Shown here in pieces: positions 25,915 through 38,128 of a stretch of DNA of 64,000 nt (position 1 is the first letter of the stretch; every line of letters starts with the position of its first letter). The translations under genes and the position numbers were made by a program. Source of the DNA: Gymnogyps californianus (taxonomy: Eukaryota > Chordata > Aves > Accipitriformes > Cathartidae). The notes under the pieces were generated by a model. It had not been told where the DNA came from and made no database searches. It worked only from the letters and a program-made list of their open reading frames with translations. The DNA lies in contig NC_059500.1 of assembly GCF_018139145.2 (NCBI RefSeq), positions 45,778,072-45,842,071 of the forward strand. Direction: 5' to 3'.

Positions 25915-25973
25915 ATTATAGACATATAGTCCTCTCTGTTCATTTGTTGAAAATAATATTAACTTATTTTCGG
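25915..25973 (+). other. Candidate 59-bp internal exon (speculative)
   Basis: A very long pyrimidine tract (about 25860-25910) ends in TCTAATCAG at 25914, an excellent acceptor context. Fifty-nine bases later comes CGG followed by GTGAGT at 25974, a good donor. One of three frames is open through it, but 19 codons stay open by chance fairly often in at least one frame. The encoded residues are uninformative. It could be a cryptic or non-coding exon, or chance. Confidence 0.15.
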
Positions 25974-28900
25974 GTGAGTTTAGAGGATCCCTTTATGATT
26001 ACACTCCTAATCAAATCCTACCATTTAAGGCACAGAGGAAGCAGCCAGCTGCGTAGGACACAAAGCTGCAAGGGTGGCCACTCTTGCTTTGGCCTGTGTC
26101 AGAGCCCTGGAAAGCTGACCTGGTTGCAGGTTGGGTTATGAAAGGGCTTTCACTCAGGTCTCTGTCCTAAGGCTACTCCTTTCCCTTCTGTGTCTCTTCT
26201 TTCTCCCACCTGGAGCCTCCAGCTCTCAAAACGTAATTTTATATATCCTGCTGAGAGACTTTGAATGGCTCTGTCAATTGTTATCGTTTTATAAACTAAG
26301 TGACGGGAACTATGCTGTTATTCTGCCACCTGTGGACATAGTCCAATATAGATTATCAAAAATAGCAGAAAAAAAAAAATGAATTGCTCTTTCATTATAC
26401 ATCTGTAGATCCATATTAGACCGATGATGTAAATAGTGTAAAATGTATGAAGAACTTAGGACAGTCTTTGTTTAACCACCTGAGAGACTTGAGAGCATGA
26501 TGCTTAGCTGCCAGATATGAGCACCTTTCCAGAATGCTATATTCACTAGACCTCAATTTTTTATTTTTTATTTTTTCTTCCTGGCTCTGCAGTCCTCATT
26601 GTGGTTGCAAAGTGGCTCAGCTTCAATGGAAAGGAAGAAGATGCTTCCACCCAAATTGTTCCATTCAATGGTTTGTTCCAAGTAATGATTTGCAACATCC
26701 CTTGAATTTTTACTAGCAGAGAACATATTTTAATCCTATTCTCTTATTTTATGGCCACTTGGGCATTGCACAGAAAAGCTGGCAGAACCAGTGATCATGA
26801 ATATGTCCATGATAGTTGTGTTGTGTGCCAAGTTTAGTGCTGCTTGGCATCAGTGGCCTGTGTCCAAACACCCCCACAGGACTGACTCTCAAGGGGATTT
26901 TGGCACAGCAAGAGGCATGGCTTCTGAAACAAATATGGGATGAAGTGGTGACAAATCCTCAGCCCCTCAGGATGGTGGAGATGTCTGCAGACCTGCCCAA
27001 TAGCAAACGTGTGAGCATTTGCTCACAGATGCTCTTCTAGTTACTTAAAGAGTTAGGAGGATCACTGGGGTGGACCAGGGGCTGGATTGCACTCTAGACC
27101 CCAAATCTGCTGATAGGCCATGTTGGGAAACAGAGTACTTTCTGTATCTTACTTCTATGCCCCATCACATACAAAGATTTAATAGCTTCTTACAGAAGGA
27201 GTAGAACTGTCTAATCCATTACCATTTTTGCCATTTTTATAATAATTCTGGGTTTGAAAATCTCTCAGCCATGTTTCATAAGGTGAGAGGGGGTAATAAT
27301 GAACAAACAACTGAATTTCTTACTTTTTACTGGGACTGATTAAGGAGCCTTATCTACTGGCAGCACTGAGCCACATATAATCCAGGATTTTAATGCTCTA
27401 GTACTCACCATGGTGCCTGAGCACCTCTAAGACAGCTGCAGTCAGTTGAGATGCTCTAGACAGCAGTCACTGGGTTTTAATGCAAGAAGCAAGTGACAAG
27501 GAATTGCCTCCAAGAAGGCCTTTTGAGCTGGAATGCACTTTCTCAGCTGCTGTGATACAACCAGAGTTTGTTGGCATTCACAGAGTAGCCTGCTCACCCT
27601 TTAGCAGGTGAGGGACCTGGGGACAGAAGGGACCTGCCAGGGCAGAAGAAAGCAATATAGATAATTTGGTTGCATAGGAAAAATGGTCCTGTCCTTCCTA
27701 AAAACAATCTTTGCTATTACATGTGTTTCTGTCTGACAAAATAGCATATACACATTATGAGCTGTAGAAAGGATCATATCTCAGTCTATGTACCAAACAC
27801 AGTACTTTTTAATTGAAATTTTTATGTGATCCTTTTCTCTCAAGTAAACTGTTAACATAAACTGACTAGGATTTCATTATCTGGCTCCCACTGCATGTCT
27901 TTTTTATGTCTGTAATGCAAACACCAGCATTCAAATAGTAAGCACCTAAATCTACCTGACAGGAAGAGAAATTCTTGTAACAGGAAGGTTTTGCACATCC
28001 AAAGGAATTTATCTTTTTAAAAATTTATTTCTTTGTGTGAGTATCACATTTTCATTTGTTTTCCTTCCTACCTGCTACCTTCAGCTGTTTCCAAAAAAGC
28101 AGTCAGGAAGATGACAGGAATGCCACAGCTCCCTACAGTACGTGACTGTTTAACCTTAAGTCACCTCAGCTGTGAAAACTGTGGATGCAACTTTGAAAAA
28201 ACATTTTGAATGTGACAGCAAAATTACTTTGTGATGTTTATACATTTTTCATAAAGCTGTTCCCAGTAGAACTGATTCCTATATTTCTTACAGCAACAGT
28301 ATGAAGAAGCACGCTTTTAAAAGGATAGGGTTTTGCTGATGCTGCTTTCTCTGTGTCTAGTTAGCTAAGAGACCATGCTGTAGCTTAATGCAACAGAGTA
28401 ATAACAGTGATGCTTTAGGAAGCCTCAAGAAGCAGAGGTGCCTCTCCTTGTACATGGCTGCTCTTGGGGAGGAGGGCATATGTGCATGTGTGAGGGAGCA
28501 CAAGAGCACTACGGCAGATGGAAATGGAGTAAGACAGCCAAGCAGAGGACTTAGACCGTGTGCCACAGAGCTCAATAAATCTATACAGTTTCTTTATGCT
28601 CTGCAAGGTCACAGATGACGCTGACACCGGTCTCCTAGCAACCCACTCTACTAACCTACTTTTGTCCCAATCACTGGAGAATGGGTTTAATGCTCTGAGC
28701 TGTGTTTCAACATGTGGAGGAAAGAATCAAATTGATGCTGGGTAACTGCTGATGTGCAAAATGCTAAAAAGCATTTTTCTGGTCTGTCTCCCCTCTATAT
28801 TGGTTGCACACAGAAGGGTTCTTTAATAAAGAAAAACAGCATTAATTAATTCCTACGTTTCACAAGAATTCTGATTTCATTAGAAAATGTAGAAATATAA

Positions 28901-28992
28901 TGTACAAAGTCATACATGTATTTATTTAGGTAGGAGTCTAATACAAGCTCCCGGTTAAGAAGGACCTACCCCGAACAGCAAATGCTTCTGAT

Positions 28993-28996
<4 letters not shown>

Positions 28997-29022
<26 letters not shown>
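28997..29022. repeat. A26 homopolymer
   Basis: Twenty-six uninterrupted A residues follow TGATATTT. No AATAAA lies within the 30 bases upstream and no flanking duplication is obvious, so it does not look like the tail of a processed retrocopy. Confidence 0.95.
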
Positions 29023-29023
<1 letters not shown>

Positions 29024-30539
29024 TAGAAACTAAGAAATAAGAAATTAAAGATTACCTAAATGAAACACGGTTTTATAAAGGTTATACATCATGTACTCAA
29101 TTAGCTAAAAACACTTAGACAGGCATAGTAATTATTTTTTTAAAATCTACGTTTGGAATACCTACTGTATAAAACTTTCTTTGACATATAGAAAACAAAG
29201 CAGTCTTTAGGCACAAATAACTCACAACCATAACCATATTGAATGAACTCTCCTTCTGTAGCTTATGAGTAATATGCGTATGGTGGATAGGACACATCTA
29301 TGTCTTCTCAAAGTAATGATGCATTTGTGTTTTCTTCTTCAAGTACTGTACATAGTCCTATTCCAAAACACAACATATGATACAGCAGAGTAAATCATGC
29401 AAAGCAAATAATTTATTCAATGAATTTAGCCTTTTTCTCTGTTTGAGAAATGCTCCAAATTCTAACTAACCATCATTTGGATTTATATGACCATTTCTTA
29501 CCATTTTATTCATCAAATTTCCTGTTCCTGATGGACAAAATTAATTCTTTGCTGGTTAGCCACAGATATTTATAAGAAACTGCTTTTTTCAGCTTTGATA
29601 ATAGGTATTCTCAGACAACCATAAGACACAAGATTTGAAAAAGGATCAAACCTCTTCATTTTACATGTGGCAAGTGAATATTTTCACAACACATGTACTG
29701 TATAAACCTCAGCTCTGTTCTACATTCAGTATGACTTTCATTTCAGACAGGTGTAGCAATAGGCAAGGGGGATATGCCATTGCTTCCCCATATACAACAA
29801 AACTTACAGGTTTTGTTGTCTAAAAAATTCCCCACGCTAACATTTTCCCTGCCCACTGACAGAAAAAAGTCACTGTCCTGTTGAATATGTCACTGGACCA
29901 CAGACTACTGAATATTATGGTGATCTTCTTGAGGGACACTTACTGAGCCAGGATGGAGGTTTTCATTGCACTGACACAGCACTGGTTTCCTCTACCTTTC
30001 CCCTGGCCTCTATGAAAGGCACTATCATTACCATGAGAGAAATAGTTCCTTACTGCTAAACATAGTAATTGCCTAACCCTTGGCTGTCACCCATCAGCAC
30101 ACACAGCAGACTAGGGGATATAAGGGGCAGGAATTAAAAGATTACTGGATCATAAACCATGTATGTGCTGCCCTGGCCCCTGAGTGAAGTTAATATATCA
30201 TGAGGATTCTCCTAAACTGTTTTGACTGTCAGTGGCATTGGGAGGCCACAACAAAAGCAAGGGTCACCAGTCTAGCAGGAAAATCCATTCATAGCTGTTT
30301 CTCATATATGATTCAGAGACTGGAGAACTGTGCGGATTGCCAGTACAGCAACCCCCTCACAGGGGGGTATGGCCCCTCTGGATTACTTTGCCTCAGCAAC
30401 GTGGAAGACTACTTATGTGGGAAGAGTCTGAGCCAACATAAAAAAACCTGTCACTTCCATTTTTACCCTGGCACATATTTATACTAGTGGTTGCTGATGT
30501 TGTTTGAAGTGTGTTTTTCTGGTTTGCCCAGCTGCCATT

Positions 30540-30800
30540 CATAACCCTAGAATGATGGCATTGTGTAGATTGGAAGGGAGCTTTGGAAGTCCATAGCCCA
30601 GTCTCCTGCTCAGAGCAGGATTGCTGAAGAGCAGGTTTTTCAGGGTCTTGTCCAGTCAGGTTTTGAGTATCCCAAAGGGCAGACATTTCACAGCCTCTCT
30701 GGAATCCTGTTCCAGTGTTTGACCATCCGCATGGTGATTTTTTTTTTTCCTTACAAGTAATAGGAGTTTCCCATGTTGCAACTTAATGGAAAAGTCTCAG
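30540..30800 (-). mobile_element. CR1 LINE 3'-end fragment
   Basis: On the minus strand this reads as the last part of CR1: a remnant of the ORF2 C-terminus (residues MRMVKHWNRIPERL are recognisable around 30720), then ACTCAAAACCTGACTGGACA, a GAAAAACCTGCTC block, TGCTCTGAGCAGGAG and CTCCCTTCCAATC, ending in a diverged ATTCTA tail near 30548. The upstream border near 30790-30800 is approximate. It interrupts unique sequence and carries no functional frame. Confidence 0.85.
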
Positions 30801-33800
30801 CTCCTGCTGAGGACTGATGAGTCCCACTGCTTCAGGAAATTTTCTAGGAGTGACAGCTACCTCCACACAGGATACATGTGTGGATGCTCTTGTTCAATGA
30901 TAGTGGGAAAATGCTAACTGGTTGAAAGCTGAGCCTGAGCATGGCTGCGTTGTGCTGACTAAGAGGTTTCCCGAGTAACAAAGGGAGATTTGAGAGAGTT
31001 GTTAAGTCTTCATACATGATAAAAAAACCCAAAACAATAAAAACCAACAACCAACAACCAAAAAAGACCCCAGTAAATATTCTGCAAAAACTTGCAGAAA
31101 AAAGCAAAAACTAAGCCTTAGAGGAATGCAGATCACTGTGCAACCCTGAGAAAAAGCCAGGGAGAGAGGTCCTGAGCAGAGTTGGAGTTCAAAACAGCCT
31201 TGAAGCAGTCTCCTCTCACCAAATTCTAGAAAATAAGGTAGTTTAGACAATTCACTGTTAAGTAAATAGAGCTGTACCAAACAATTCATCCACTTCCATC
31301 CCCAGTCTCTCCCACATGACTCTGATCTCTGCCAGCTCCTTACGCCTCAAGAGACTGCACTGCACAGCCTTTTCTTTAAGACAGTTATTGATGTTAAAAT
31401 ACTTGCCACTGCTACTCTAACATCTTGCTTTCTCTGTTATTTCAGCTTCCAAAAGTCGAGCTTTCAGTCCTACAGGCATTTGACTTGGCTTCTTTAGTTT
31501 TATTTTCAAACAATATAATTACTTGAACTAATAATATCTGTAAATTAGCCAAACGTGCATTACTGAATGCATGCAGGAAAACAGATGTCTTTTGAAAACA
31601 AAAGACTGAAAGTAAGGAAGTTTCACTTACTTTCAGCTTACTTACTCTGCAGTTTTGTATCAGTAAGGTCCAGCTGCATTCTGTGGCAATACAAAGATCT
31701 TGCCTTTTCTCACACACTAGCCCCTTTCTATACTGTTGTGGCTGAGAAGTGGGCACAACTGTAAATATGTAAGCATGAGAAAATAGGAGGTATTCTGAAA
31801 TTACCTGTAGAGAAGTCTCTTTCCACAGGATCCTCTCATTGTAGACTGAAATAATACTTTAAACAGCCTGCAGAATTTGTTGCCTAAACTCCAATCCTAC
31901 CTGCAGATTTTTCAACACTCATTATGTTCATTTGCATACACTGGTTTAATACAAATTGATTATAGCATTGTGAGTATAATTTTGATTCCAGTTAAACTGA
32001 AGCACACGCAGAGTAACTAATTCATTAGCCCTCACTAGTGTAATTGAGATCATAATCTATGTGTGTGTTAAAAGATATTAATGTTCTCAGTTTGTACAGT
32101 CAATCCTTATGTAAGTAATAAGCAACTTATTACGTAAGTAATACGCAATACTAGAACTGGAACAATCTTACCTAGAGCAAGCAGCAAAAGAAAACTTTTT
32201 AACAGTGTGCCTTCTATGTGCCTGTTATGCCTAAGTATGTTTACTTCAGATATGTGTACATTTCTGTATATATATCTATATACGTATGGATATAAAAAAC
32301 CAGGTATGTGGGTGTATATCTCACTTCTCTGTGTAGATCAAGTGGCAGACAGGCAAGCATGTTTCTCAGTGAAAACAGGCTAAACTATCCCCATTTATCT
32401 CACTTTATATTTGTAATAAGCAAAGAACATAGACTTAAACAGCTGCAGGTCAGCTAGCTTGTAATAACCCTGTGGCAACTTGTTCAACTCTAAGCCAGAC
32501 AGAGACTCACAAGAAAAGACTGAAGAAACTTAGAGTGTGTGTGTTAATGGGTAGAAGAGCTATATTCCACAAAACAAAGTTATGTAAAAGATTAGCTGTA
32601 CCTATATCTGCCATGCCTTGCCTTTATATACACATACTGTAGGTGCTAAAATGAGACAAAGCTGGTACCATCACTTATAAAACGCTGATAGCTTTTTTGA
32701 TCCTCAGGAAAGACAATAGGTTAATAGTCAGATTTTACCTCTTCTCAGGCTGAGAAGAGGAAGGCAGTTTCCAGTATTTAAAGGAATTAAGTGGCTGGTG
32801 CAAGAGATAAGCAACCCTTACAAAAGCACTGCCAATTGCTGATTATGCCTTCTGTAGCTGTGAAAGGGATCCTCCTTAGAAGCACAGCATAAGAATCCTT
32901 TAGGTAATCTTGGTAAGAGCTTGAATGTCTTTCTCACACCTGCTGTTACTTTCCTTTTCTCTTTTTATGACCTGAGCTCTGATGCTTTAGGAAGGCAGCA
33001 CTGTCCACACATCAGTTTGTCTGTGATAGGAGGGATAATGCAGATAAAATAGGAATCCAAACACGTCTGCAACTCTTTTTAGAATCCAAAACTTTCCTGT
33101 AGAGCTGAGTATCTCTGAAAATGTCCTGTAAATATTAGCTAAAATTAAAACAAACCTTCAGCTGTGTTTATACTCCCTTACTTCTTGGTTTCTGCAAATG
33201 TTAGAGAAAGCAATTTCTCTGGGAAGAACATCTATGAAGAAAAACTGATTTTAAACAAATATTAGAGATATTTTCTTAAACTAGTTTGTTGGGTTTTTTT
33301 GATCACTGTACCTACATTGAATAATGAGCCTAAAAGTTCCTATTCCTGTTTGAACTGATGCAACGAATTAGCAGTGATGGAGAATTTCATGTAAGCATCT
33401 CAAACAAGTTGGCAAATAGTAATTAATCTAACCCTGCCGTACAGTCAATAGTCCCTGTCATATAGTTCAACAGTAAGTGAATCCAGGGCATGATTTAGTT
33501 GAACTCTGTGAGAACTTTCTGTAAAACAAATCCTCAGATGTTCCTCCATCTGTGAGCCAAAACCAGAAGTCCATCCTTCCAATCAGCAGTGCTGAACTTC
33601 ACTTGACAGTTTCACAGAATATCCCATTATATAATAGGTAAATATGACTAAAATATTATACAATTTTCAGATAAATCCTAAAGATAGCACCTTTCCCAAT
33701 AATTCCGACTAGCAGTAGAGTATGGATCAAAATTCCTTTTGCCCAATTATCCATTATATAGCTGACCAAGAACAACACATGTCTGTGAACATACACGAAG

Positions 33801-34149
33801 CTACCTACAAATACACGACTACATAAACACACACTTTATACAGAATATCTATATATGGAAAGTATGTCTATGTACACAACTATCCATACATCTCAGTAAG
33901 AATCTTTAGTCAGCCAGGAATTTACACACACAGAAAAAAAGCTTCTGGAAATTCTGCACCACCAGATATATATTACTATTTTTCCACTTCATATAACTAG
34001 TCCATTAAGAAATTCTGTGGTATATATATATTTTTTTACAGGAATATTATATTAATACTTCACTGAAAACTGACTATACTGACATTCAGTTAATGATGTG
34101 CATGTACTTAGAACAACACAAATATTTGAAATATAATGAGCACCAGAAT

Positions 34150-34166
34150 GGGGGGGGGGGGGGGGG
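34150..34166. repeat. G17 homopolymer
   Basis: Seventeen G residues are followed by CGGGAAGAGGGGG, giving several G-runs within 35 bp on the plus strand. This is a plausible G-quadruplex site and also a place where sequencing length errors are likely. Confidence 0.9.
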
Positions 34167-34474
34167 CGGGAAGAGGGGGCTCATCTGTGTAAGAAGAGCG
34201 CAATGAAATTGACAATCCTTAGAGTGTGCATGCATGTGTGTTGCTTTTATAAGATGAGAGTACCCCAAGATAACATTTTGTGTAATGTAGTACCTTGGGA
34301 AAGGTGATTAAGATCCCAGTGGCTACTCTGGCTCTATATCCTCAACACACACATAGCGTTATCTAACTCATTCAGAAAAGAAAAAGCAAAGCTGTGTGTA
34401 GCAAGTTAAGCTTGATTTTGATCTATAACCCAAATTAACTTCGGAGTGTTTTATTTTTTTTCTAATCTTCACAG

Positions 34475-34501
34475 GATTGTCCAGGAGAAGTGAAGTTCTG
34501 T
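34475..34501 (+). other. Candidate 27-bp microexon (speculative)
   Basis: A pyrimidine-rich tract ending TCTAATCTTCACAG (to 34474) precedes 27 bases that run straight into GTAAGTGTG at 34502, a near-consensus donor. Two of the three frames are open, which is expected for something this short. Length divisible by three fits a cassette microexon, but spurious acceptor-donor pairs at this spacing are common in 64 kb. Confidence 0.15.
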
Positions 34502-35556
34502 GTAAGTGTGCACAAACCTTGGATTTTGCTCAGCTGCTAAAGCACCACCTGCAGGTAGCAGGTACGGCCAGATGAGAGCATGGTCATAGCCCCATTCTAG
34601 CTGCCCAATATGCTGCAAAATTGGAAATTCCTGACTCCTAACTACTGAGAAAACAGAGATTCTCTGGATGCTAAAAGAGAATTAATTAATTGTGTATAAT
34701 TATGATTTTTTTAATTCCTTTTTGTATTGCAAGTATGCTTGTTAAGTTAGATGTGTGAAATTATGGCTTAAACTGAGGCTTTACTTAATTGAACTACATC
34801 CATATAAACCAAGGTTAAAGGTGAATTATGTATGCCTGTTTTGTTCCTTTGAGTTGGTTTAACTAAGACGATTTAAAACCATATCCTTAGTCAAGCTAAG
34901 ACATCACTAAAGCCTGAGTTCATAATGTGTTGACTGTGTGCTTTCCATGTAATTACTGATACTGTTTCTTGGTTTTAGTGTGTTGCTAAATCTTCACAAA
35001 CATTGCCTTTTTGAGGAAAGAATAAATAAACAATAAACCTAGAAAAATAATGAACCAAAGAAATTCGACTTTAGAATGAGTCGTTGCTATTGTGAATATT
35101 ACACCTAGATATCCATCTTAAATATTCAGAGAATTTTAGATAGCATCCCATACATAACCTCCCATGTCCAAACTGCCTGCAGATGATATTTTGGCAGCTG
35201 AGTAAAACCCAAGATTTGTGCTCAGTTATGTTGCACTTCACTTCTGATCACTCCCATGACAATTAGAAGAAATTAATCTGCGGATGTATCATCTCCACAG
35301 ATATTCAGTAGTGGATGGTTGCTCCAGAGCTCTTCCCATTCCAATAATTATGTTATATTAGACTGCAAAATATTTCAAACTAAACAAAAACAGGTTTTTA
35401 GAATGAAAATCACTGGAAAAGTTTTATCTGTCAAAATTTGTTTTTCATTTAAGATCTTGTCAATTTTCCTACCACCAAGGTCTCATTTTCCTCAAGTGAC
35501 CATGAAGCATCGTGTAAAGACGTAAGGGTTATTTCCTTACAAGGGGAGTAGTGCAG

Positions 35557-35592
35557 CATGGTCCTCCACATGGTCCTCCACATGGTCCTCAG
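35557..35592. repeat. 12-bp unit repeated three times
   Basis: The unit CATGGTCCTCCA occurs at 35557 and 35569, and a third copy at 35581 differs only at its last position. It is a small minisatellite of recent origin. Confidence 0.9.
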
Positions 35593-37887
35593 CCTGCTCA
35601 GTCCCCCCATACTGATGTATACATGTTGCTTCTGGCCCATGAGCAAGAACATTACCCACCATGTTGGGATGGGCTGTGAAGATCAATGTGCCCCTTTAGA
35701 GCTGGCTCTGATCTTTCTGACACATCACACACTGCAGACATATGTTATGTGACTAGCTAACTTCCAGTCTGAAAGAAGTAAATGCAGAATTATAGTTTAA
35801 GTTGCAGTCATTTATCTGCTGAATTCAAGAGGACATAGGTGATGGTACCCTGTTGAGCTAAATATCCAGCAATTCATGTACGGATGATTTCTGTAGCAAA
35901 AGCCTTCACTGAATACCATGCTAAGTAATGCCTAAATCAGCCTTTTCTTGATGATATCAAGCATGCTGTACTGATAATACACAGGAAGGAAAATATACAA
36001 TTTAACAATACATGCAGTACAAAATGTCACATCTTAATGTGATTTGGAACAGATCCTCAAAATGTCCTTGGCAACGCAATGCATAAAAAACCCTAGTATT
36101 TTGGTGCCAAGTCAGTCACAATTTTGGCTGTGGTTTCTATTTTCAATGATTCACTCATGTTGGTCTGCTCAGACACTTCAAAGCAATCATGAATTAGATG
36201 TCAAACCACATTATATATGAGATCAATGCATAGAAACTATTTTTTAGATGCAGACAAGCAAAATGATCAAATAGGTTGCTAGATGTTTTTAATACCATGT
36301 TTGCTAGATTGTCTTTTAAATTGTTTGCAAATTCAAATCAATTTTATTATATCTGGCCCCACACTGGGAAAAATGTATAAAACAATCAAAATATTTGGCA
36401 TTCTAAATGTATCACTTTTTGTTTCACTCAGAAATTTGACTTGATTTTATTTTAAGTGTAAAACCACCCCAAAACTAGACAAAAGCTTTTGCATATCTTG
36501 ATGTTATTGTTTCACTTGTATGCTTCCCGAGGTGGACAGGAGGAGGGCGTAATCTGCAGCTGGCACAATATTATTTTTTTCTGACATTTCTGATTCAAGC
36601 CAGAAAATCAAATACCTGCTTAATTATTTCTGGCTGATATTTCCCTTTAGTCTTATATATTTATTCGTATATGAAGAAAAACGCCTGTTTTTTGTTGTTT
36701 CACTTTGGGTCTAGAAGTAGATAGAGAAATGACCTTAAAACCAGTTGGGAAACGGAACTTCTAAACAACCAAAGTTTCAAAACAGTTATTGTATCCTCAC
36801 TTGCATATTTAAAACCTAAGTGCTTTCTGCTTCTATAGTATAGTTTCCTACTGTGACCATCCTCTCCACTGAGCAACTGAGGAAGCCACAGCAGCTCATT
36901 TTAACTTTGTTCAGATTTATTTAATGAGAATCTGGTGCACTGCATGTGTGAATAAGTACTGTGTTGCCAAACATTCTGCTCCAGCCTCTCACAGAACTTC
37001 TAGGACTAAGTTGTGAGGCTTTATAAAGTCATCGGAAAATGCTAAGGTGATTCTGGATGTAATCTAGATTATCAGAAGACAAAATTACATTCCTCTGAAA
37101 GTGATTTTGATATTTCCACTTCTTTTCTGAAGTTGGAGATCTCATTATTTTCTGGGCTAGAAGAAGGATATTTGCTTGCTCACTGGTTTCCTTTCTCTTT
37201 GATCCTCTTCAGATCCTTTTTGCAAGCAAGATCAATAGGATGCAGTTCCATTCCAATACTGGTTTCCCTAGCTGGTAATAAGTAAGCAACTTGACAGCAA
37301 ATAAGCTTTGGCAGTCTAAGGAGACAGTTTGCAAACACAAGGCTCTGGAAAATCCTCAAAAGTGATTTTGTACTAAGTTGGGGAACCTGCAGGCATTTAA
37401 AAGTATCACTTTCAGGTTCTTTTTCTAACCCTGGTCTGTATATAACAGTCATTTGTTTTCAAGAAAGGTCCCACTCCAGTGATAGCAATAGTGGCAGAAT
37501 CATGCCCTCTTATCTGTGATTATGTTAGTTTGCAGCATGCTCATAAAAATTGCCCACGAAGAAATAGCCTTTTTTGTTATTTCAGAGACTTTTTCAGGAT
37601 GACAGCAAAAATCAGAGACTGTATGTCCTGGTTTCAGCTGTGATAGAATTAATTTTCTTCTTAGTAGCTGGTACAGTGCTGTGTTTTGCATTTAGTGTGA
37701 GAACAATGTTGATAACACTCTGATGTTTTAGTTGTTGCTAAGTAGCGCTTATCTTAAGCCAAGGATTTTTCAGTTTCCCATGCTCTGCCAGCAAGCAGGT
37801 GTGCAAGAAGCTGGGAGGGAGCATAGCCGGGGCAGCTGACCCGAATTAGCCAAAGGGATATTCCATACCATGGAACATCATGCCCAG

Positions 37888-37895
37888 TATATAAA
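37888..37895 (+). promoter_or_regulatory. TATA box of the solo LTR
   Basis: TATATAAA in the context CCCAGTATATAAACAGG lies at the same position as the box in the sister LTR. Present-day activity is unknown. Confidence 0.7.
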
Positions 37896-38049
37896 CAGGG
37901 GGGAGTTGGCCTGGAGGGGCAGATCACTGCTTGGGCATCAGTCAGTGGGTGGTGAGCAATTGCATTGTGCATCACTGGGTTTTTTTTCCCTTGAGTTTTA
38001 TTTCTTTTTTTTGCCTTTTTTTTGCTTTTTTTGGTTATATTCCTTTTCA

Positions 38050-38115
38050 TTACTATCATTATTATTATTATTATTATTATATTTCATTATTATTGTTGTT
38101 AGTATTATATTTTAC
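38050..38115. repeat. ATT-rich trinucleotide microsatellite inside the LTR
   Basis: Runs of ATT interrupted by ATATTTC and GTTGTT occupy the region just before the polyadenylation signal. The other LTR carries a shorter version of the same tract at about 15672-15720, so the tract is ancestral and has changed length. Confidence 0.85.
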
Positions 38116-38122
38116 TTTAGTT

Positions 38123-38128
38123 ATTAAA
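38123..38128 (+). terminator. LTR polyadenylation signal ATTAAA
   Basis: ATTAAA lies about 230 bp after the TATA box, as expected for the end of the R region. The equivalent site in the other copy is mutated to ATTAGA. Confidence 0.55.

Larger units (their letters stand above)
25286..30539. other. Unique DNA with weak exon-like signals, no confident gene
   Basis: AT-rich unique sequence with a T15 run (25867-25881) that forms part of a strong polypyrimidine tract before a possible exon at 25915-25973 (listed separately). It also contains an A26 run (28997-29022). ORFs of 60-95 codons occur on both strands, but none resembles a known protein. The frame at 26131-26382 begins on TTG and has a hydrophobic leader-like stretch but no ATG. 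Confidence 0.55.
30801..37623. other. Unique DNA, simple repeats, no confident gene
   Basis: Unique AT-rich sequence with degenerate TA/CA-rich tracts near 32220-32330 and 33780-33900, a G17 run at 34150-34166 and a 12-bp triplication at 35557-35592. A possible 27-bp microexon lies at 34475-34501 (listed separately). No protein is recognised in any of the short frames. Confidence 0.6.

Noticed and set aside
26131..26382. 83-codon frame with a hydrophobic, signal-peptide-like start.
   Set aside because: It opens on TTG with no in-frame ATG before the hydrophobic stretch. The leucine/phenylalanine run comes from a CT-rich tract.
32108..32145. Small inverted repeats TAATAAG/CTTATTA and TTACGTAA.
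   Set aside because: Short AT-rich palindromes are expected by chance, and no miRNA-like hairpin of 60 bases or more can be built.
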